64,000 bases of DNA from Vanilla planifolia (Eukaryota > Streptophyta > Magnoliopsida > Asparagales > Orchidaceae): positions 95,001 through 159,000 of the forward strand of contig JAIUJO010002340.1 in assembly GCA_023846275.1 (NCBI GenBank), in the 5' to 3' direction. Shown here piece after piece: positions 36,501 to 49,200 of this stretch (position 1 is the stretch's first letter; every line of letters starts with the position of its first letter). The notes under the pieces were generated by a model. That model had not been told where the DNA came from and did not search any database. It saw nothing but the letters and a program-made list of their open reading frames with translations. Made by a program: the position numbers and the translations under genes.

Positions 36501-38896
36501 GAGCTAGGTAAGTTTAGGCTATATAATGCTAGGTTAGGCTAAAGTAGAGTAGATCTGAGCAAAGCAGAGTAGAGTAGGGTGTAGCAGTGCATAGTAGGGT
36601 GGAGTAAAGCAAAGTTGAGCAAGGTAGAGTATAACAACATAGAGCAAACTAGAATAGAGTAGAGGTTTGTTAGGCTAGGCTTTGTTAAGCTAGGCTTGGC
36701 TATAATAGAGTAGAGTATAGAAAACAAGAGTAAAGCTAGGTTAGGTCTGGTTAGGCTTTGATAGGTTTGAGTAGAGTAGAGTAAAGTAAAGCACAATTGA
36801 GTAAAGTAGAGCTAGGATAGGCTTGGCTTGGCTTGGCTAGGCTATAGTAGAGTAGAGTAGAGAAGACCTAGGTTAAGTTGGGCTAGGAAAGAGTATAGTA
36901 GAGTAAACTAGAGTAGAGTAGAATAGACAAGAGCATAGCAAAGTAGAGTAGAGCAAAGAAGAGTAAAGTTAAGTAGAGTAGAGTAGAGCTAGGTTTGGTT
37001 AGGCTAGGTTAGACTAAGCTTCAATAGACTAGACTTGAGTAGTGTAGATTTAGGCTAGGCTAGGCTAAGTTAGAGTAGACTATAGTAGATTAGAGTAAAG
37101 TAGAGTAAAGTAGAGTACAGTAGAGTAGAGTAGGGTAAAGTAGGGTAGAGCTAAGTCAGGCTAGGCATGGTTAGGCTAGGCTAAGCTATAAAAGGCTAGG
37201 TTGGGCTAGGCTAGAGTAGAGGAGATTAGAGTAAAGTAAAGTAGATTAAGGTAGAATAGAGTAAAGCTAGTTAGGTTAGGCTAGGCTAAACTAGGGTAAA
37301 GTTAAGTAGAGTAGAGTAGAATAGAGTACATGAAAGCAGAGTACAGTAGTGTAGAGGAGAGTAGAGGAGAGTAGAATAATATTGAGGAGAGCAGAGTAGA
37401 GAAGAGCATAGTACAATAGGGTAGAGCATAGTGGTGAAGGGCCAAGTAAAGTACAGTAGAGCAAGGTTAGGCTAGGATAAATTAGAGTAGAGTAGAGTAT
37501 AGTTTTGTACAGTATAGTAGAGTAGAGTATAGTAGAGTATAGTATAGTAGAGCAGAGTAGAGTAGTGCTAGGTTAGGCTATGCTAGGCCAGACTAGGTTA
37601 GGCTAGGCTAGGTTTGGCAAGGCAAGAATAGAGTAGAGTGGAGTAAAGGAGAGTATAGTAGAGTAAAGTAGAGTAGAGCAAGGTTAGGTTAGGCTAAGCT
37701 AGGCTAGAATAGAGTAGAGCAATGCATAGTAGAGCATAGTAGAGTTTAGCAGAATAAAACAGAGTAGAGTGAAGTAGAGTAAAGTAGAGTAGAGTGGAGT
37801 AGAATAAAGCAGAGTAGAGTGGAGTAGAGTAGAGCAGAGTAGACCTAGGTTTGGTTAGGCTAGGCAAGAGCAGAGTAGAGCAGAGTAGAGTAAAGTAGAG
37901 TAGAGTAGAGTAGAGATGTGTTAGGCGAGGTTAGTCTAGGCTAAGGTAAACTATGTTAGAGTAGAGTACAATAAAGTAGAGTAGAGTAGAGAAAAGCAAA
38001 GCAGTGTAGAGAAGAGCAGAGCATAAGAGGGCTAAGATAGACAAAGGTATGTTAGGCAAGAGTATAGTAGAGTAGAGTAGAGCAATGTTAGGCTAGGTTA
38101 GCATAGGATAAGGTTGGCTAAGCAAGCCCAGAGTAGAGTAGAGTAGAGTAGAGCTAGATTAGGCTAGGCTAGATTAGAGTATAGTAGAATAGAATATAGT
38201 AGTGGAGTAGATTAGAGTAAAAAAGAGTAGACTAGAGTAGAGAAAAGCATAGTAGAACAGAGCAGAGTAGAGCAGAAGAGAGTAGAGTTGAATAGAGTAG
38301 AATAGAGCAAGTAGAGCTAAGCATAACAGAGTAGAGTAAGGTTAAGCTAGGCTAAGCTAGAGTTGAGTAGAGTGCTCTAAGTTAGGCTAAGCTAGGCTAG
38401 GCTAGGTTAGTGAGGAGTAGAGCTGGGTAGACTAGAGCTATGATAGCTTAGGTTAGGCTAGGCTAAGCTAAGCTAGGCTAACTTGGGCTAGAGTAGAGTA
38501 GAGTAGAGCTAGGTTAGGTTAAGTTCGGTTCGGCTAGGCTAGGCTAGGTTTGGCTAGGGTAGGCTAGGCTAAGCTAGAGTAGAGTATAGCAGAGTAGAGT
38601 AGAGTAGAGAAGAGCTCGGTTAGGTTAGGTTAGGATGGGTAGGGTTAGAGTATAATAGAGCAGACTAGGGTAGAGTGGAGTAAAGTAGAGCATAGTATGA
38701 TAGAGTAGAGTAAAGCAAAGAAGAGTAGAATAGAGTAGAGTAGAGCAGCACAGAGTTAGGCTAGGGTAGGGTAGAGTAGAACAGAGGAGAGAAGAGCTAA
38801 AATAAGCTAGGCTAGGTTAGAGTAGAGTAGAGTAGAATATAGTGGAGCAAAGTAGAGTAGAGTAGAGTATAATATAGTTGAGGATAGTAGAGTAGA

Positions 38897-39147
38897 GTTA
38901 GGTTAGGTTAGGCTAGGCTAGGCAAAACTTGGCTAGAATACAGTAGGGTAGACTAGACTAACGTCGAGAAGAGTCGAGCAGAGCAAGATCAGTTAGGCAA
39001 GGCTAGGGTAGAGTAGAGTAGAGTAAAGATGAGCAGAGTTAGGTTAGGCTAGGCTAGGCAAAACTTGGCTAGAATAGAGTAGGGTAGACTAGAATAACGT
39101 CGAGAAGAATCGAGCAGAGCAAAGATCGGTTAGGCAAGGCTAGGCTG
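38897..39147 (+). repeat. 136-bp tandem duplication with CpG-containing landmark
   Basis: GGCAAAACTTGGCTAGAATA starts at 38921 and again at 39057. Each copy is followed by a TAGGGTAGACTAGA stretch and the rare word AACGTCGAGAAGA, then CGAGCAGAGCAA and GGTTAGGCAAGGCTAGG-like text. The copies differ at only a few positions, so the duplication is recent relative to the rest. Confidence 0.9.
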
Positions 39148-39365
39148 GAGTAGAGTATTGTAGAGCTAAGTAGAGTAAAACAAAGTAGAGCAGAGCAGAG
39201 AAGTGCTAAGAAGAGTAAAGCAAAGTAGAGCAGAGCAGAGAAAAGCAGAGCAGAGCAGAGCAAAGCATAGTAGTGTAAGGTTACACTAAGTAATACTTGG
39301 TGAGGCAAGGCTATGCTAGGTTAGAGTAGAGTAGAGTAGAGTATAGTAGAGTAGAGTAGAATTTT

Positions 39366-39400
39366 GTATAGTATAGTATAATGCAGTATAGTATAGTATG
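39366..39400 (+). repeat. TATAG block within the pentamer array, left partner
   Basis: GTATA words with one TAATGCAGTA interruption lie about 80 bp after the landmark TAAGTAATACTT at 39287. The same landmark precedes the TATAG block at 58889-58952, so the two are copies. Confidence 0.85.
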
Positions 39401-39499
39401 ACAGAGTAGAGTAGAGCTACGTTAGGCTAGGCTAGGTAAGACTAGGCCAGGCCAGGCTAGAGTAGAGTAGAGTAGAGTATCGCTAGGTTAGGTTAGGTT

Positions 39500-40470
39500 A
39501 GGCTAGGCTAGGCTAGAGATTAGTAGAGTATAATAGAGTAGAGTAGAGTAGAGAAGAGTAGAGCAAAGTAGAGAAGAGAAGAGCAGAGCAGAGCAAAGCA
39601 TAGCAGAGCAAGGTAGAGCAGAGTTAGGTTAGGCTAGACTAGGCTAGAGTAGAGTAGGGCTAGGTTAGGCAAATTTTGGATAGGTTAGGTTAGAGCAGAG
39701 TAGAGGAGAGCAAAGTAGAGCAGAGTAGAGTGCGAGAGAGTAGAGCAGAATAGAGTAGAGTAAAGCAAGATTAGGCTAGGTTAGGCTTTGGTAGGCTTGG
39801 TTTGGCAAGGCTAGGCTAGGCTAGAGTAGAATAGAGTAGAGTAGGGTAGAGTAAGGTAGAGTAAAGTAAAGTAAAGTAGAGTACAACAAGGTTAGGTTAG
39901 GTTAGAGTAGAGTAGAGCAAAGCTAGGTTTGGCTTAGCTAGGCTAGGTTAGGGTAGGCTAGGCTATGCTAGGTTAGAGTAGAGCATAGTAGGAGTAGAAT
40001 AAAGTAGAGCTAGGTTAGGTTAGGCTAGGCTATGTTAGAGTATAGTAGAGTAGTGTTGAGTAGAGTAGAGTAGAACAGAGTAAAGTAGAGAAGAGCAGAG
40101 TAGAGTAGTGTAGAGTAGAGCTTAGAGAGTTAGGTTAGGTTAAGGAAGGCTAGGCTAGGTTAGAGTTTAGTAGAGTATAATAGAGTAGAGTAGAGTAGAG
40201 TAGAGCAAAGTAGAGAAGACCAGAGCAAAGCACAGTAGAGCAGAGTTAGGTTAGGCTAGACTAGGTTAGAGTAGAGTAGAGTAGAGTACAGCTAGGTTAG
40301 GCAAGTCTTGGCTAGGTTAGGTTAGAGCAGAGTAGAGTATACTAGAGTAGAAGAGAGCAAAGCAGAGTAGAAGGCAAGAGAGTAGAGCAGAGTAGAGCAT
40401 AGTAGAGTAGAGCAGAATAGCGTAGAGCAAAGCAAGATTAGGCTAGCCCAGGCTATGCTAGGCTTGGATA
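39500..40470 (+). repeat. Two tandem copies, spacing about 620-670 bp
   Basis: CAGAGTTAGGTTAGGCTAGA at 39619 recurs at 40241, and CAAGATTAGGCTAG near 39767 recurs near 40434. Between them each copy holds the order GGTTAGGCAA, TAGGTTAGGTTAGAGCAGAG and a GAGAGTAGAGCAGA phrase. A further copy lies near 59125-59260. Confidence 0.8.
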
Positions 40471-43263
40471 AGCAAAGCTAGGCTATAGTAGAATAGAGTA
40501 GAGTAAAGTAGAGTAGGGTAGAGTAAAGCAGTGTACAGTAAGATTAGCCTAGGTTAGAGTATAGTATAGTGCTCTAAGTTTGGCTAAGCTAGGCTAAGCT
40601 AGGTTAAAGAGGAGTAGAGTTGGGTAGAGTAGAGCTAGGATAGCTTAGGCTAGGCTAGGCTAAGCTAAGCTAGGCTAACTTAGGCTAGATAGAGTAGAGT
40701 AGAGTAGAGCTAGGTTAGGTTAAATTCGGCTTGGCTAGGCTAGGCTAAGTTAGAGTAGAGTAGAGTATAATAGAGTAGAGTAGAATAGAGAAAAGCATGG
40801 TTAGGTTAGGTTAGGATGGATAGGGTTAGGGTATAATAGAGTAGAGTAGGGTAGTGTAGAGCAAAGAAGAGCAGAGTATGATAGAGTAGAGTAGAGCAAA
40901 GAAGAGTAGAATAGAGTAGTGTAAAGCATAGCAGAGTTAGGTTAGGCTAGGCTAGGGTAGGCTAGAGTAGAATAGAGGAGGGAAGAGCTAAAATAAGCAA
41001 GGCTAGGTTAGTGTATAGTAGAGTAGAGTAGAGTATAATAGAGTGGAGCAAAGTAGAGTAGAGTAGAGTATAATATAGTGGAGTGTAGTAGAGTAGAGTA
41101 GAGTAGAGTTAGGTTAGGCTAGGCTAGGGTAGGCAAAGAAAAATTTGAGTAGAGTAGAGTAGAATAGAGTAGAGTAGAGTAGGGTAGAGTAGAGCTAGGC
41201 TAGGTTAATGCTAGGCTAGGAAAGCCTGAAGTAGCATTGAGTAGTTTAGAGTAGAGCAGAGCAGTGTAGAGAAGAGTAGAGTAGAGCAAAATGGAGTAGA
41301 GTAGAGCAGAGTAGAGTAGAGTAGATCAGAGTAGAGTAGATCAGAGCTAGGTTAGGTTAGGCTAGGCTAGGCTAGATTAGAGTAGAGTAGAGTAGAGTAG
41401 AGTTAGGTTTGGCTTCGCTAGTCTAGGCTAGGTTTGAATAGAGCAAATTAGAGTTTTGTATAGAAAAGCTAAGTTAGGTTAGGCTAGTCTAGATTAGGCT
41501 AGTTTAGACTAGGCTAGGATAGAGTTGAGCAGAGTAAAGCAATGTTAGGCTTGGCTTGGCTAAGGTATGCTAGAGTATGATAGAGTATAGTAAAGTAGAG
41601 TAGAGTAGAGTAGAGTAAAGAAGAGTAGAGTAGATAGCGTAAAGTGAAAGAAAGTAGAGTAGAGTAGAGCATAATATAATAGAGTGTTACAGAGTAGAGT
41701 AGAGAAAAGAAGAGTAGTGTAGATTAGAGTAGAGTAGAGTACAGCTAGGTTAGGATAGGCTAAGCTAGGCTACACTGGGCTGAGTAAGGGTTAAGAAGCA
41801 TAGAGTAGAGTAAAGCAAGGTTAGGCTAGGCTTGGTTAGAGTAGAGTACAGTAGAGCACATTAGAGTAGAGTAGAGTAAAGTAGAGTAGAGTAAAATAGT
41901 GTAGAGTAAAGCTAGGTCAGGCAAAGCTAGAGTGGAGTAGAGTAGAGTAGAGCAGGCTAGAACTCGATTAGGCTAGGCTAGGCTTGGCTAAGATTTAGCA
42001 GAGTAGAGTAGAATATAGCAAAAAAGAATGGAGCAAAGAAGAGCAAAGTAAATCAAAGAAGAGTAAAGTAGAGCAGAGCAGAGAAGGGTAGAGCAGAGCA
42101 GTGTAGTGCAGAACAGAGTAGAGCAGAGAAGAGCAGAGTAAAGTAGAGCTAGTTAGGCCAAGTTTAGTTAGGCTAGTTAGGCTATGCCAGGTTGGAGTAG
42201 AGTAAAGTAGAGTAGAGTAGGGTAGGGTAGTGTAGATTATGTTATAGTAGAGTTGAAGAGAGCTAGGTTAGGTTAGGTTAGGCGAGGCTTGGGAAGGCTT
42301 GAGTAAAGTAGAGTAAAGTAGAGTAGAGTAGGATGGATTAGAGTTGAGTAGAGTTGAATGGAGTATTGTAGAGATCGGTTAGGTTTGGGTAATTTAGGCT
42401 AAGATAGGCTAAGGTAGGTAAGTTAGGCTAGGCTAGAGTAGAATAAAGTAGAGCAGAGTAGAGTAGACCAGAGTAGAGTAAAGCTAGGTTAAGCTAGGGT
42501 AGGCTAGGATAGGCTAAGCTAGGCTAGAGTGGCATAGAGTAGATTAGAGCAGAGCAAAGTAAAGCAAAGCATAGTGTAGCAAAACAAAGTAGAGTAGAGT
42601 AGAGCAAAGTAGAGGTAAGTTTGGCTAGGTTAGGCTAGGCTAGAGTAGAGTAAAGTAGAGCAGAGTATAGTAAAGTAGAATAGAGTACAGTAGAGAAGAG
42701 CTAGGGTAGGTTAGGCTATACTAGGCCAGGCCAAAGTAAAGTAGAGTAGAGGAGACAGAGTAGAGTAAAAAGGAGTAGAGTAGAGCAAAGCAGAGTAGAG
42801 TAGAGCATAGCAAAAAAGAGTAGGAAAGAGTAGAGCATATCAGAGCACAGCAGAGAAGAGCAAAGCTAAATTTGGCTAGGATAGGATAAGCTCGAGTGGA
42901 GTAGAGTAGAATAGAGTAGAGTAGAATGGAGTAGAGCTAGGCTAAGCAAGATTAGGCTGAAGTAGAGCAGAGTAGAGCTAGGTTAGGATAGGCTAAGCTA
43001 GGTGAGGTAAGAGTAGAGTAGGGTAGAGTAGAGTAGAGTAGAATAGATTGGAGTAGAGTAGAATAAAGGAGAGTAGAGTATAGTAGAGAAGAGCAAAGCA
43101 TAATAGAATAAAGCATAACAGAGCAGAGCAGAGTAAAGTGGAGCAGAGCAAAGTAGAGTAGAGCTAAGTTAGGCTAGGCTAAGCTAAGCTACCCTAGAGT
43201 AAAGTAGAGTGGGGTAAAGTAGAGTAAATTAGAGTATAGAAGAGTAGAGTAGAATAGAGTAGA

Positions 43264-43545
43264 GTGAGGTTAGACTAGGAAAGGCTAGGCAAGGATAGGA
43301 TAGGCTTTGCTAGACTAAAGTAGAGTAAGATATAATAGAGAAGAATAGAGTAGAGTAGAATAGAGTTGAGTTAGGTTAAGCTAGGCATGGTTAGGCTAGG
43401 GTAGAGTAGAGTAGAATGGAGTAGAGTAGAGTAGAGTGGAGTGGAGTAGAGTAGAGTGAGGTCAGGGTAGGCTAGTCTTGGCTAGACTAAAGTAGAGTAG
43501 AGTATAATAGAGAAGAGTAAAGTAGAATAGGGTAGAGTAGAGCAT
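43264..43545 (+). repeat. Tandem duplication of about 170-190 bp
   Basis: AGTGAGGT at 43264 recurs at 43455, and GCTAGACTAAAGTAGAGTA at 43309 recurs at 43481; both are followed by TATAATAGAGAAGA. The two spacings differ (191 and 172), so indels separate the copies. Confidence 0.75.
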
Positions 43546-46299
43546 AGTAGAGTGGAGTAGAGAAAAGTGGAGTAAAGTAGAGTAGAGGTTCATAAGGTGG
43601 AGCAGAGCAAAGTAGAGTAGAGAAAAAAAGTAGAGTAGAGTAGATCTAGGTTAGGCATGTCTCGGCTAGGCTAGGGTAGGCTAGAGTAGAATAGAGTAGG
43701 GCTTTTTTAGGCTAGGCTAAGTTATAACAGAGTAGAGTATAGTAGAGTAGAGTAGAGTAGAGAAGAGAAGAGTAGAGTACAGTAGAGTAGAGTAGAGTAG
43801 AAGAGTAGAGTAGAGCAAAGTAGAGTTAAGCAGAGTAGAGCAGAGAAGAGTAGAGGAGAGCAAAGTAGAGCAGAGCTAGGTTAGGCAAGGTTAGGCGAGG
43901 CTAGATTAGTGTAGAGTAGAGCTAGGTTAGGCTAGGCTAGTCTTTGTTAAAGTAGAGTAGAGTAGAATATAGTATATTTGAGTATAGTAGAGTAGAGTTA
44001 AGTAAAGTAGAGCTAGATTAAGTGATGCATAGATAGGCTAGACACGGCTAGAGTAGGCTAGGCTAGGCCAAGCTAGGGTAGAGTAGAGTAGAGTAGTGTA
44101 TAGTAGAGTAAGGTAGAGTAGAGTAGAGTAAAGCAGAGCTAAGTTTGGCTAGGCTAGGCTAAACAAGGCTAGAGTAGGGTAGAGTTGAGTAGACAAGAAT
44201 AGAGTAGTGTATATAGGACTAAAGCAAAGTTGAGAAGTGTAGAGTAGAGCAGAGTAAAGCAAAGCAGAGTTGAATAGAGTAGAGCAGAGTAGAGTAGAGA
44301 AGAATTGAGAAGAGTAGAGTGGAGTAGAGTAGAGTAGAGTTGGGTAGAGTAGAGTAGAGTAGAGATAGGTTAGGCAAAGCTAGGCTAGGCTAGGTTAGGG
44401 TAAGGTAGCATAGAATAGAGTGTGTAGAGCTAGGTTAGGCTAGGTAAGGTTAGGCTACATAAGGCTAGAGTTGAGTAGAGTAGAGAAGAGTAAACAAGAG
44501 TGGAGAAGAGAAGAGTAGAGTAGAGCAGAGCAAAGTAGAATAGAATAGAGTAGAGGAGAGTAGAGTAGAGTAGAGCAAAGTAGAGTATAGTAGGGCAAAG
44601 CAGAGTAGAGAGTAGGGCTAGCTTAGGCAAGGCAAGTCTAGGTTGGAACAGTGTAGAGTAGAGTAGAATAGAGTAGAGTAGAGTAGAGTATAGTAGGGTA
44701 GGGTAAAGTGGAGCAGAGTAGAGTATAGCTAGATTAGGCTAGGCTAGGTTAGGCAAGACAAGGCTAAGCTAGGCTATGCAAGGTAAGAGTAGAGTAGAGT
44801 AGAGTAAAGTAGAGTATAGTAGAGCTAGGTTAGGCTAGGCTAAGCTAGAGTATAATAGAGTAGAGTAGAGTAGAGCAGAGTAGAGATGAGTAGAGTAGAG
44901 CTTGGTAGAGCAGAGTAGAGTAGAGTAGAGGAGAGCAAAACTTGGTTAGGCTAGGATAGGCTAGGCTAGAGTAATGTAGACTAGAGTAAAGAAGCACAAG
45001 GTTAGGCTAAGCTAGCCTTGGATGAGTTAGAGTAGAGTAGAGTAGATTATAGTAGATTAGAGTAGACTAGAATAAAGTATAGTAAAGCTAGGTTAGGCTA
45101 GGGAAGGCTAGGCTAGGCTAGAGTAGGCTAAGCTAGAGTAGAGTAGAGTAGAGTAGAGTAGTGTAGAGAAGAGCAATGTTAAGCTAGGCTAGGCTAGGTT
45201 TGGCTAAACTAGGCTAGTGTAGTGTAGAGTAGAGTAGAGCAGCACAAAATAGAGTAGAGTAGAGAAGAGTAAAGTAGAGTAGAGCAGAATAGAGAAAAGC
45301 AGAGCTGAGTAAAGTAAAATCAGGCAAAGTAGAGTTGAGCATAGTAGAACAGAGTAGAATAGGGTGGAGTAGGGTAGAGTAGAGTAGAGCAAGGTTAGGC
45401 TAGGCTAAGCAAGGTTAGAGTTGAGTAGACTAGACCAGAGTAAAATAAAGTAGAGTAGAGTGGAGTAGAGTAGAGCTAGGCTAAGCTAGGTTAGGCTAGA
45501 TAAGGCTAGAGTATAATAGAGTAGAGTAGAGTATAGTATAGTTGACTAGAAGAGAGTAGAGTAGAGCTAGGTTAGGCCAAGCTAGGCAAGAGTAGAATAG
45601 AGTAGAGTAGAGTAGAGTAGAGTAGAGTATAAGAGAGTAAAGTAGAGCTAAGTTAGGCTAGGCTAGGCTAGAGCACAATATAATTGATTAGAGTAGAGCA
45701 GAGCTGGGTATAATAAAGAAGAGTATAGCAGAACTAGGTTAGGCTTGGCTTAGGTAGAGCAGAGTAGAGGAGAGCTAAGTCAGGCTAGGCTAGGTTAGAG
45801 TATTGTAGAGAATAGTAAAGTAAAGAAGAGTAGAGTAGAGCAGAGTAGAGTAGAGCAGAGTAGGGCATAGTAGAGTAGGGCAGAGCTAGATTAGGATAGG
45901 CTACCAAAGTAAGGCTAAACTATAATAGAGTAGAGTTAAGTTAGGTTGGGCTAGGTTAGAGTAGAGTAGAGCAGAGTGGAGTAGAGTAGAGCATAGTACA
46001 GTTGCGTAAGATAGAGCTAGGCTAGGCTAGGTTAATCTAGGCTAAATAAGGCTAGGATAGGCTAGGATAGGCTAGGATAGAGTAGAGTAGAGTAGACCTG
46101 AGTAGAGTAGAGTAGAGTAGAGCAGAGCAAGATTTGGCCTGAGTAGGCTAGGCTATGCTAGAGCATAATAGAGTAAAGTAGAGTAGAGCAAGCAGAGTAG
46201 ATTAGAGAATACCAAAGTAGAGTAGAGAAAAGTAGAGTAGAGTAAAGTAGAGTAGAGCAAAGCAGAGCTAAGTTAAGTTAGGCTAGGCTAAGCTAGGCT

Positions 46300-49200
46300 A
46301 TCTAGAGTTTTTTAGATCAGAGTAGAGCTTTGTTCGACTTTACTAGGCTAAAAGAGGATAGAGTAGAGCAGAGTAGAGTAAAGTAGAGTAGAGTATAGTA
46401 GAGTAGAGCCAGGTTAGGTTGGGCTAGGATAGGCTAAGTTAGGCTACCTAGAGTAGAGTAGAGTAGAGTAGTATAGAGTAGAGTTGATTAGAGTAGAGTA
46501 GATTAGGGTAGAGCTCAGTTAGGCTAGGCTAAGCTAGAGTAGAGTATAGTAGACTAGAGTTGAGCAGAGTAGAGTAGGACAAAGCAGAGCAGAGCAAAGT
46601 AGAGTAGTGCAAAGCAAAATAAGGAGAGTAGGGTAGAGAAGAGAAGAGTAGAGCATAGCAGAGAAGAGTATAGCAGAGAGAAGAAGGGCAAAGTAGAGCA
46701 GGGCCTAAGTAAGGGTAGGCTAGGGTAGGCTAGGTTAGAGTAGAGTAGAATAGAGTAGGTTAAAGTAGAGTATAGCAAGGCGAGGCTAGGTTAGGCAAGG
46801 TTAGGCTTGTTTAGGCTAGGCTAGGCTGGTGTATAGTAGTGTAGAAAAGAGTTTGGTAGAGTAGAGTATAATAAGGATTGGCTATGTTAGGCAAGGTTAG
46901 GTTAAGCTAAACTAGGTCTAATTAAGAGGAGTAGTGCAGAGGAGCATAGAGAATTGTTAGGCTTAGCTAGGCTAGAGTAGAATAAAATAGAGTAGAGTAC
47001 TTTAGAGTAGAGTAGAGTAGAGTATTGCTAGGCTAAGCAAGGTGAGGTTAGGTTAGGATAGGTTTGGCTAGGATAGGCTAAGCTAGGTTAGGCTTGGCTA
47101 GGTTATGCTAGGCTAGGCTATGCAAGGGTAGAGTAAAGTTAAGTAAAACAAAATAAAGTAGAGTAGAGTAAAGTAGAGTATAATAAGGCTAGGTAAGGCA
47201 ATGCAAGGCTAGGCTATGTTAGACTAGAGTAGAGTAGAGTAGAGTAGCATAAAGCTAAGTTAGGCTTAGTTATGGTAGAGTAGAATAAAATAGAGTAGAG
47301 AAGAGTAAGGCTAGGCAAGGCTAGGCGAGGTTAGGTTATGCTAGGCTAGGCGAGGCTAGGGTAGGGTAGGCTAGGTTAGAGTAAAGTAAGGTAGGGAAGA
47401 GTAGAGTAGGGTAGAGTAGAGTATAATAGAGTAGAGTAGAGTAGAGCAGAGTAGAGTAGAGTAGAGTAGAGGAGAGGAGAGAAGAGAGGAGCAGAGCATA
47501 TCAAAGCAAAGTAGAATAGAATTAAATAGAGCAAAGTAGAGCACAGAAAAGTAGCGTAGAGCAGAGTAGAGAAGAACATACAAGTGTAGAGCTTATCAGA
47601 GCACAGTAGAGCAGAGCAGAGTAGAATAGAGCAATGTTATGTAGAACCTAGGTAAGGTTAGGCTAAGCTAGGCTAGGTTAGGCTAGGCAAGGCTAGAGTA
47701 TAATAAAGTAGAGTAAGGTAGAGTAGAGTATAGTAAGGCTAGGCTAGGCTAGTCTAGGTTAGGTTAGGCTAGGCTAGGCTAGATTAGAGTAGGGTATAGT
47801 AAAGTAGTATGAAGCTAGGTTAGGCTTAGCTAGGCTAGAGTAGACTAAAATTTAGTAGTGTAGAGTAGGGTAGAGTAATGTTAGGCTAGGGTATGAGAGG
47901 TTAGGTAAAGCTAGGATAGGTTATGCTAGGTTATGCTCGACAAGGTTAAAGTATGGTAGGGTAGAGAAGTGTAGAGTAGCTTAAAGTAGAATAGAGTAGA
48001 CTTGAGTAGAGTAGAGTAGAGTAGAGTAGAGTGGAGTAAACTAGAGTATAGTAGAATAGAGTAAAGTAGAGTAAGGTAGAGTAGTGTTGAGCATAGTAGA
48101 GTAGAGTAGAGTAAAGTAGGATAGAGCTATGTTAGGCTTAGCGAGGCTAGAGTAAAATAAATAGAGTAGAGCAGAGTAAGGTAGAGCAAAGCATAGTAGA
48201 GCAAAGCAAAGTAGAGTAGAACAGAGTAGAATAGAGCAGAGCAAAGTAGAGTAAAGTAGGGTAGGGATGAGAAGAGTAGAGTAGAGCTAGTTTAGGCTAG
48301 TCTAGGTGAGGCAATGCTAGACTAGAGTAAAGTAGAGTAGAGTAAAGCTAGGTTAAGCTAGGCTAGGTTAGGGTAGAGTAAAGTGGAGTAGAGTAAGGTT
48401 AGGCTTGGTTAGGCTAGGTTAGAATAGAGTAGAGTAGCGTCGAGCAGAGTAGAGTTAGGTTAGGCTAGGTTAGGCTAGGCTAGGCTGGGGTAGGCTAGGC
48501 TAAGCATGGAAATAATAGAGTAAGTAAAGTAGAGTAGATTAGAGTAGAGTAGAGTAAAGTAGAGTAGAGTAGAGCTCAATTAAGCTTTATTATGCTAGAG
48601 TAGAGTAGATAAAGCAGAGTGGAGAAGAGCAGAACAAAATAGAGTAGAGCATAATAGAGAAGAGTATAGTAGAGTAGAGTAGAGTAGAGTAGAGAAGAGC
48701 ATAATAGAGCAGAACAAAGCAGAGTAGAGTAGAGTAGACTAGACTAGAGCAGAGTAGAGCAGATTAAAGCAGAGTAGAGAAGAATAAAGCTAGGTTCGAA
48801 AAGGTTAGAGCCGAGAAGAGTAAAGTTAGGTTAGGCAAGGCAAGGCTAGTCTAGGTTGGAGTAGAGTATATTAGAATAGAGTAGAGTAGAGTAAAGTAGA
48901 GCAGAGTAGAGTAGAGCAAAGTAGAGCAAGGTTAGGTTAAGTTAGGCTAATCTAGGCTAGACTATAATAGAGTAGAGTTAAGTAGGCTAGGCTAGGTTAG
49001 AGTAGAGTAGAGTATAGTACAAAAGATTAGAGTAGAGTAGAGAAGAGTAGAATAGAGCATAGTAGAGCTATAAAATGAAGAGAAGAGCATTGCAGAGTAG
49101 AGAAGAGCTAGGTTAGGCTAAGATAGGCTAGGCTAAGCAAGGCTAGGGATGGCTACATTAAGCTAAGCAAGGTTAGAGTAGAGTATACTAAAGTAGAGTA
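46300..49200 (+). repeat. Long-range duplication, right copy, first part
   Basis: This is the partner of 22869-24900. It includes the array's other example of the oddly inverted word TTCGACTTTACTA (46333). It ends where homology switches from the 24.8-25.1 kb region to the 29.7 kb region, near 49.2-49.4 kb. Confidence 0.8.

Larger units (their letters stand above)
29765..39740 (+). repeat. Long-range duplication, left copy, second part (pairs with 49.4-59.3 kb)
   Basis: Landmark pairs in collinear order: TTAAGCTAGGCAAAGCTAGA at 29908 and 49500; GCATAAAATAGTAGAG at 31534 and 51262; GCCAATGTAG at 31841 and 51589; GGAAAGGATAAGCAAG at 32405 and 52184; TATAGTGGACTAGAGTAG at 33085 and 52831; AGCTGAGTTAGGTTAGGTTA at 36241 and 56071; TTAGGCTATGCTAGGCCAG at 37573 and 57387; TAAGTAATACTT at 39287 and 58836. 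Offsets lie between 19.55 and 19.83 kb, drifting slowly as expected from small indels. Confidence 0.85.
38340..41290 (+). repeat. Direct duplication of about 0.9 kb, spacing about 2.2 kb
   Basis: The segment at about 38370-38925 is repeated at about 40570-41140. Shared landmarks in order: GTGCTCTAAGTT, GATAGCTTAGG, GGCTAACTT, GGTTAGGTTAGGATGG followed by TAGGGTTA, GTATGATAGAGTAGAGTA, AAAGAAGAGTAGAATAGAGT, GAAGAGCTAAAATAAGC, and GGAGCAAAGTAGAGTAGAG. A third, more diverged version lies at about 58040-58600 (GGATAGCTTTGG, GAGCTAAAAGAAGC). Confidence 0.85.
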
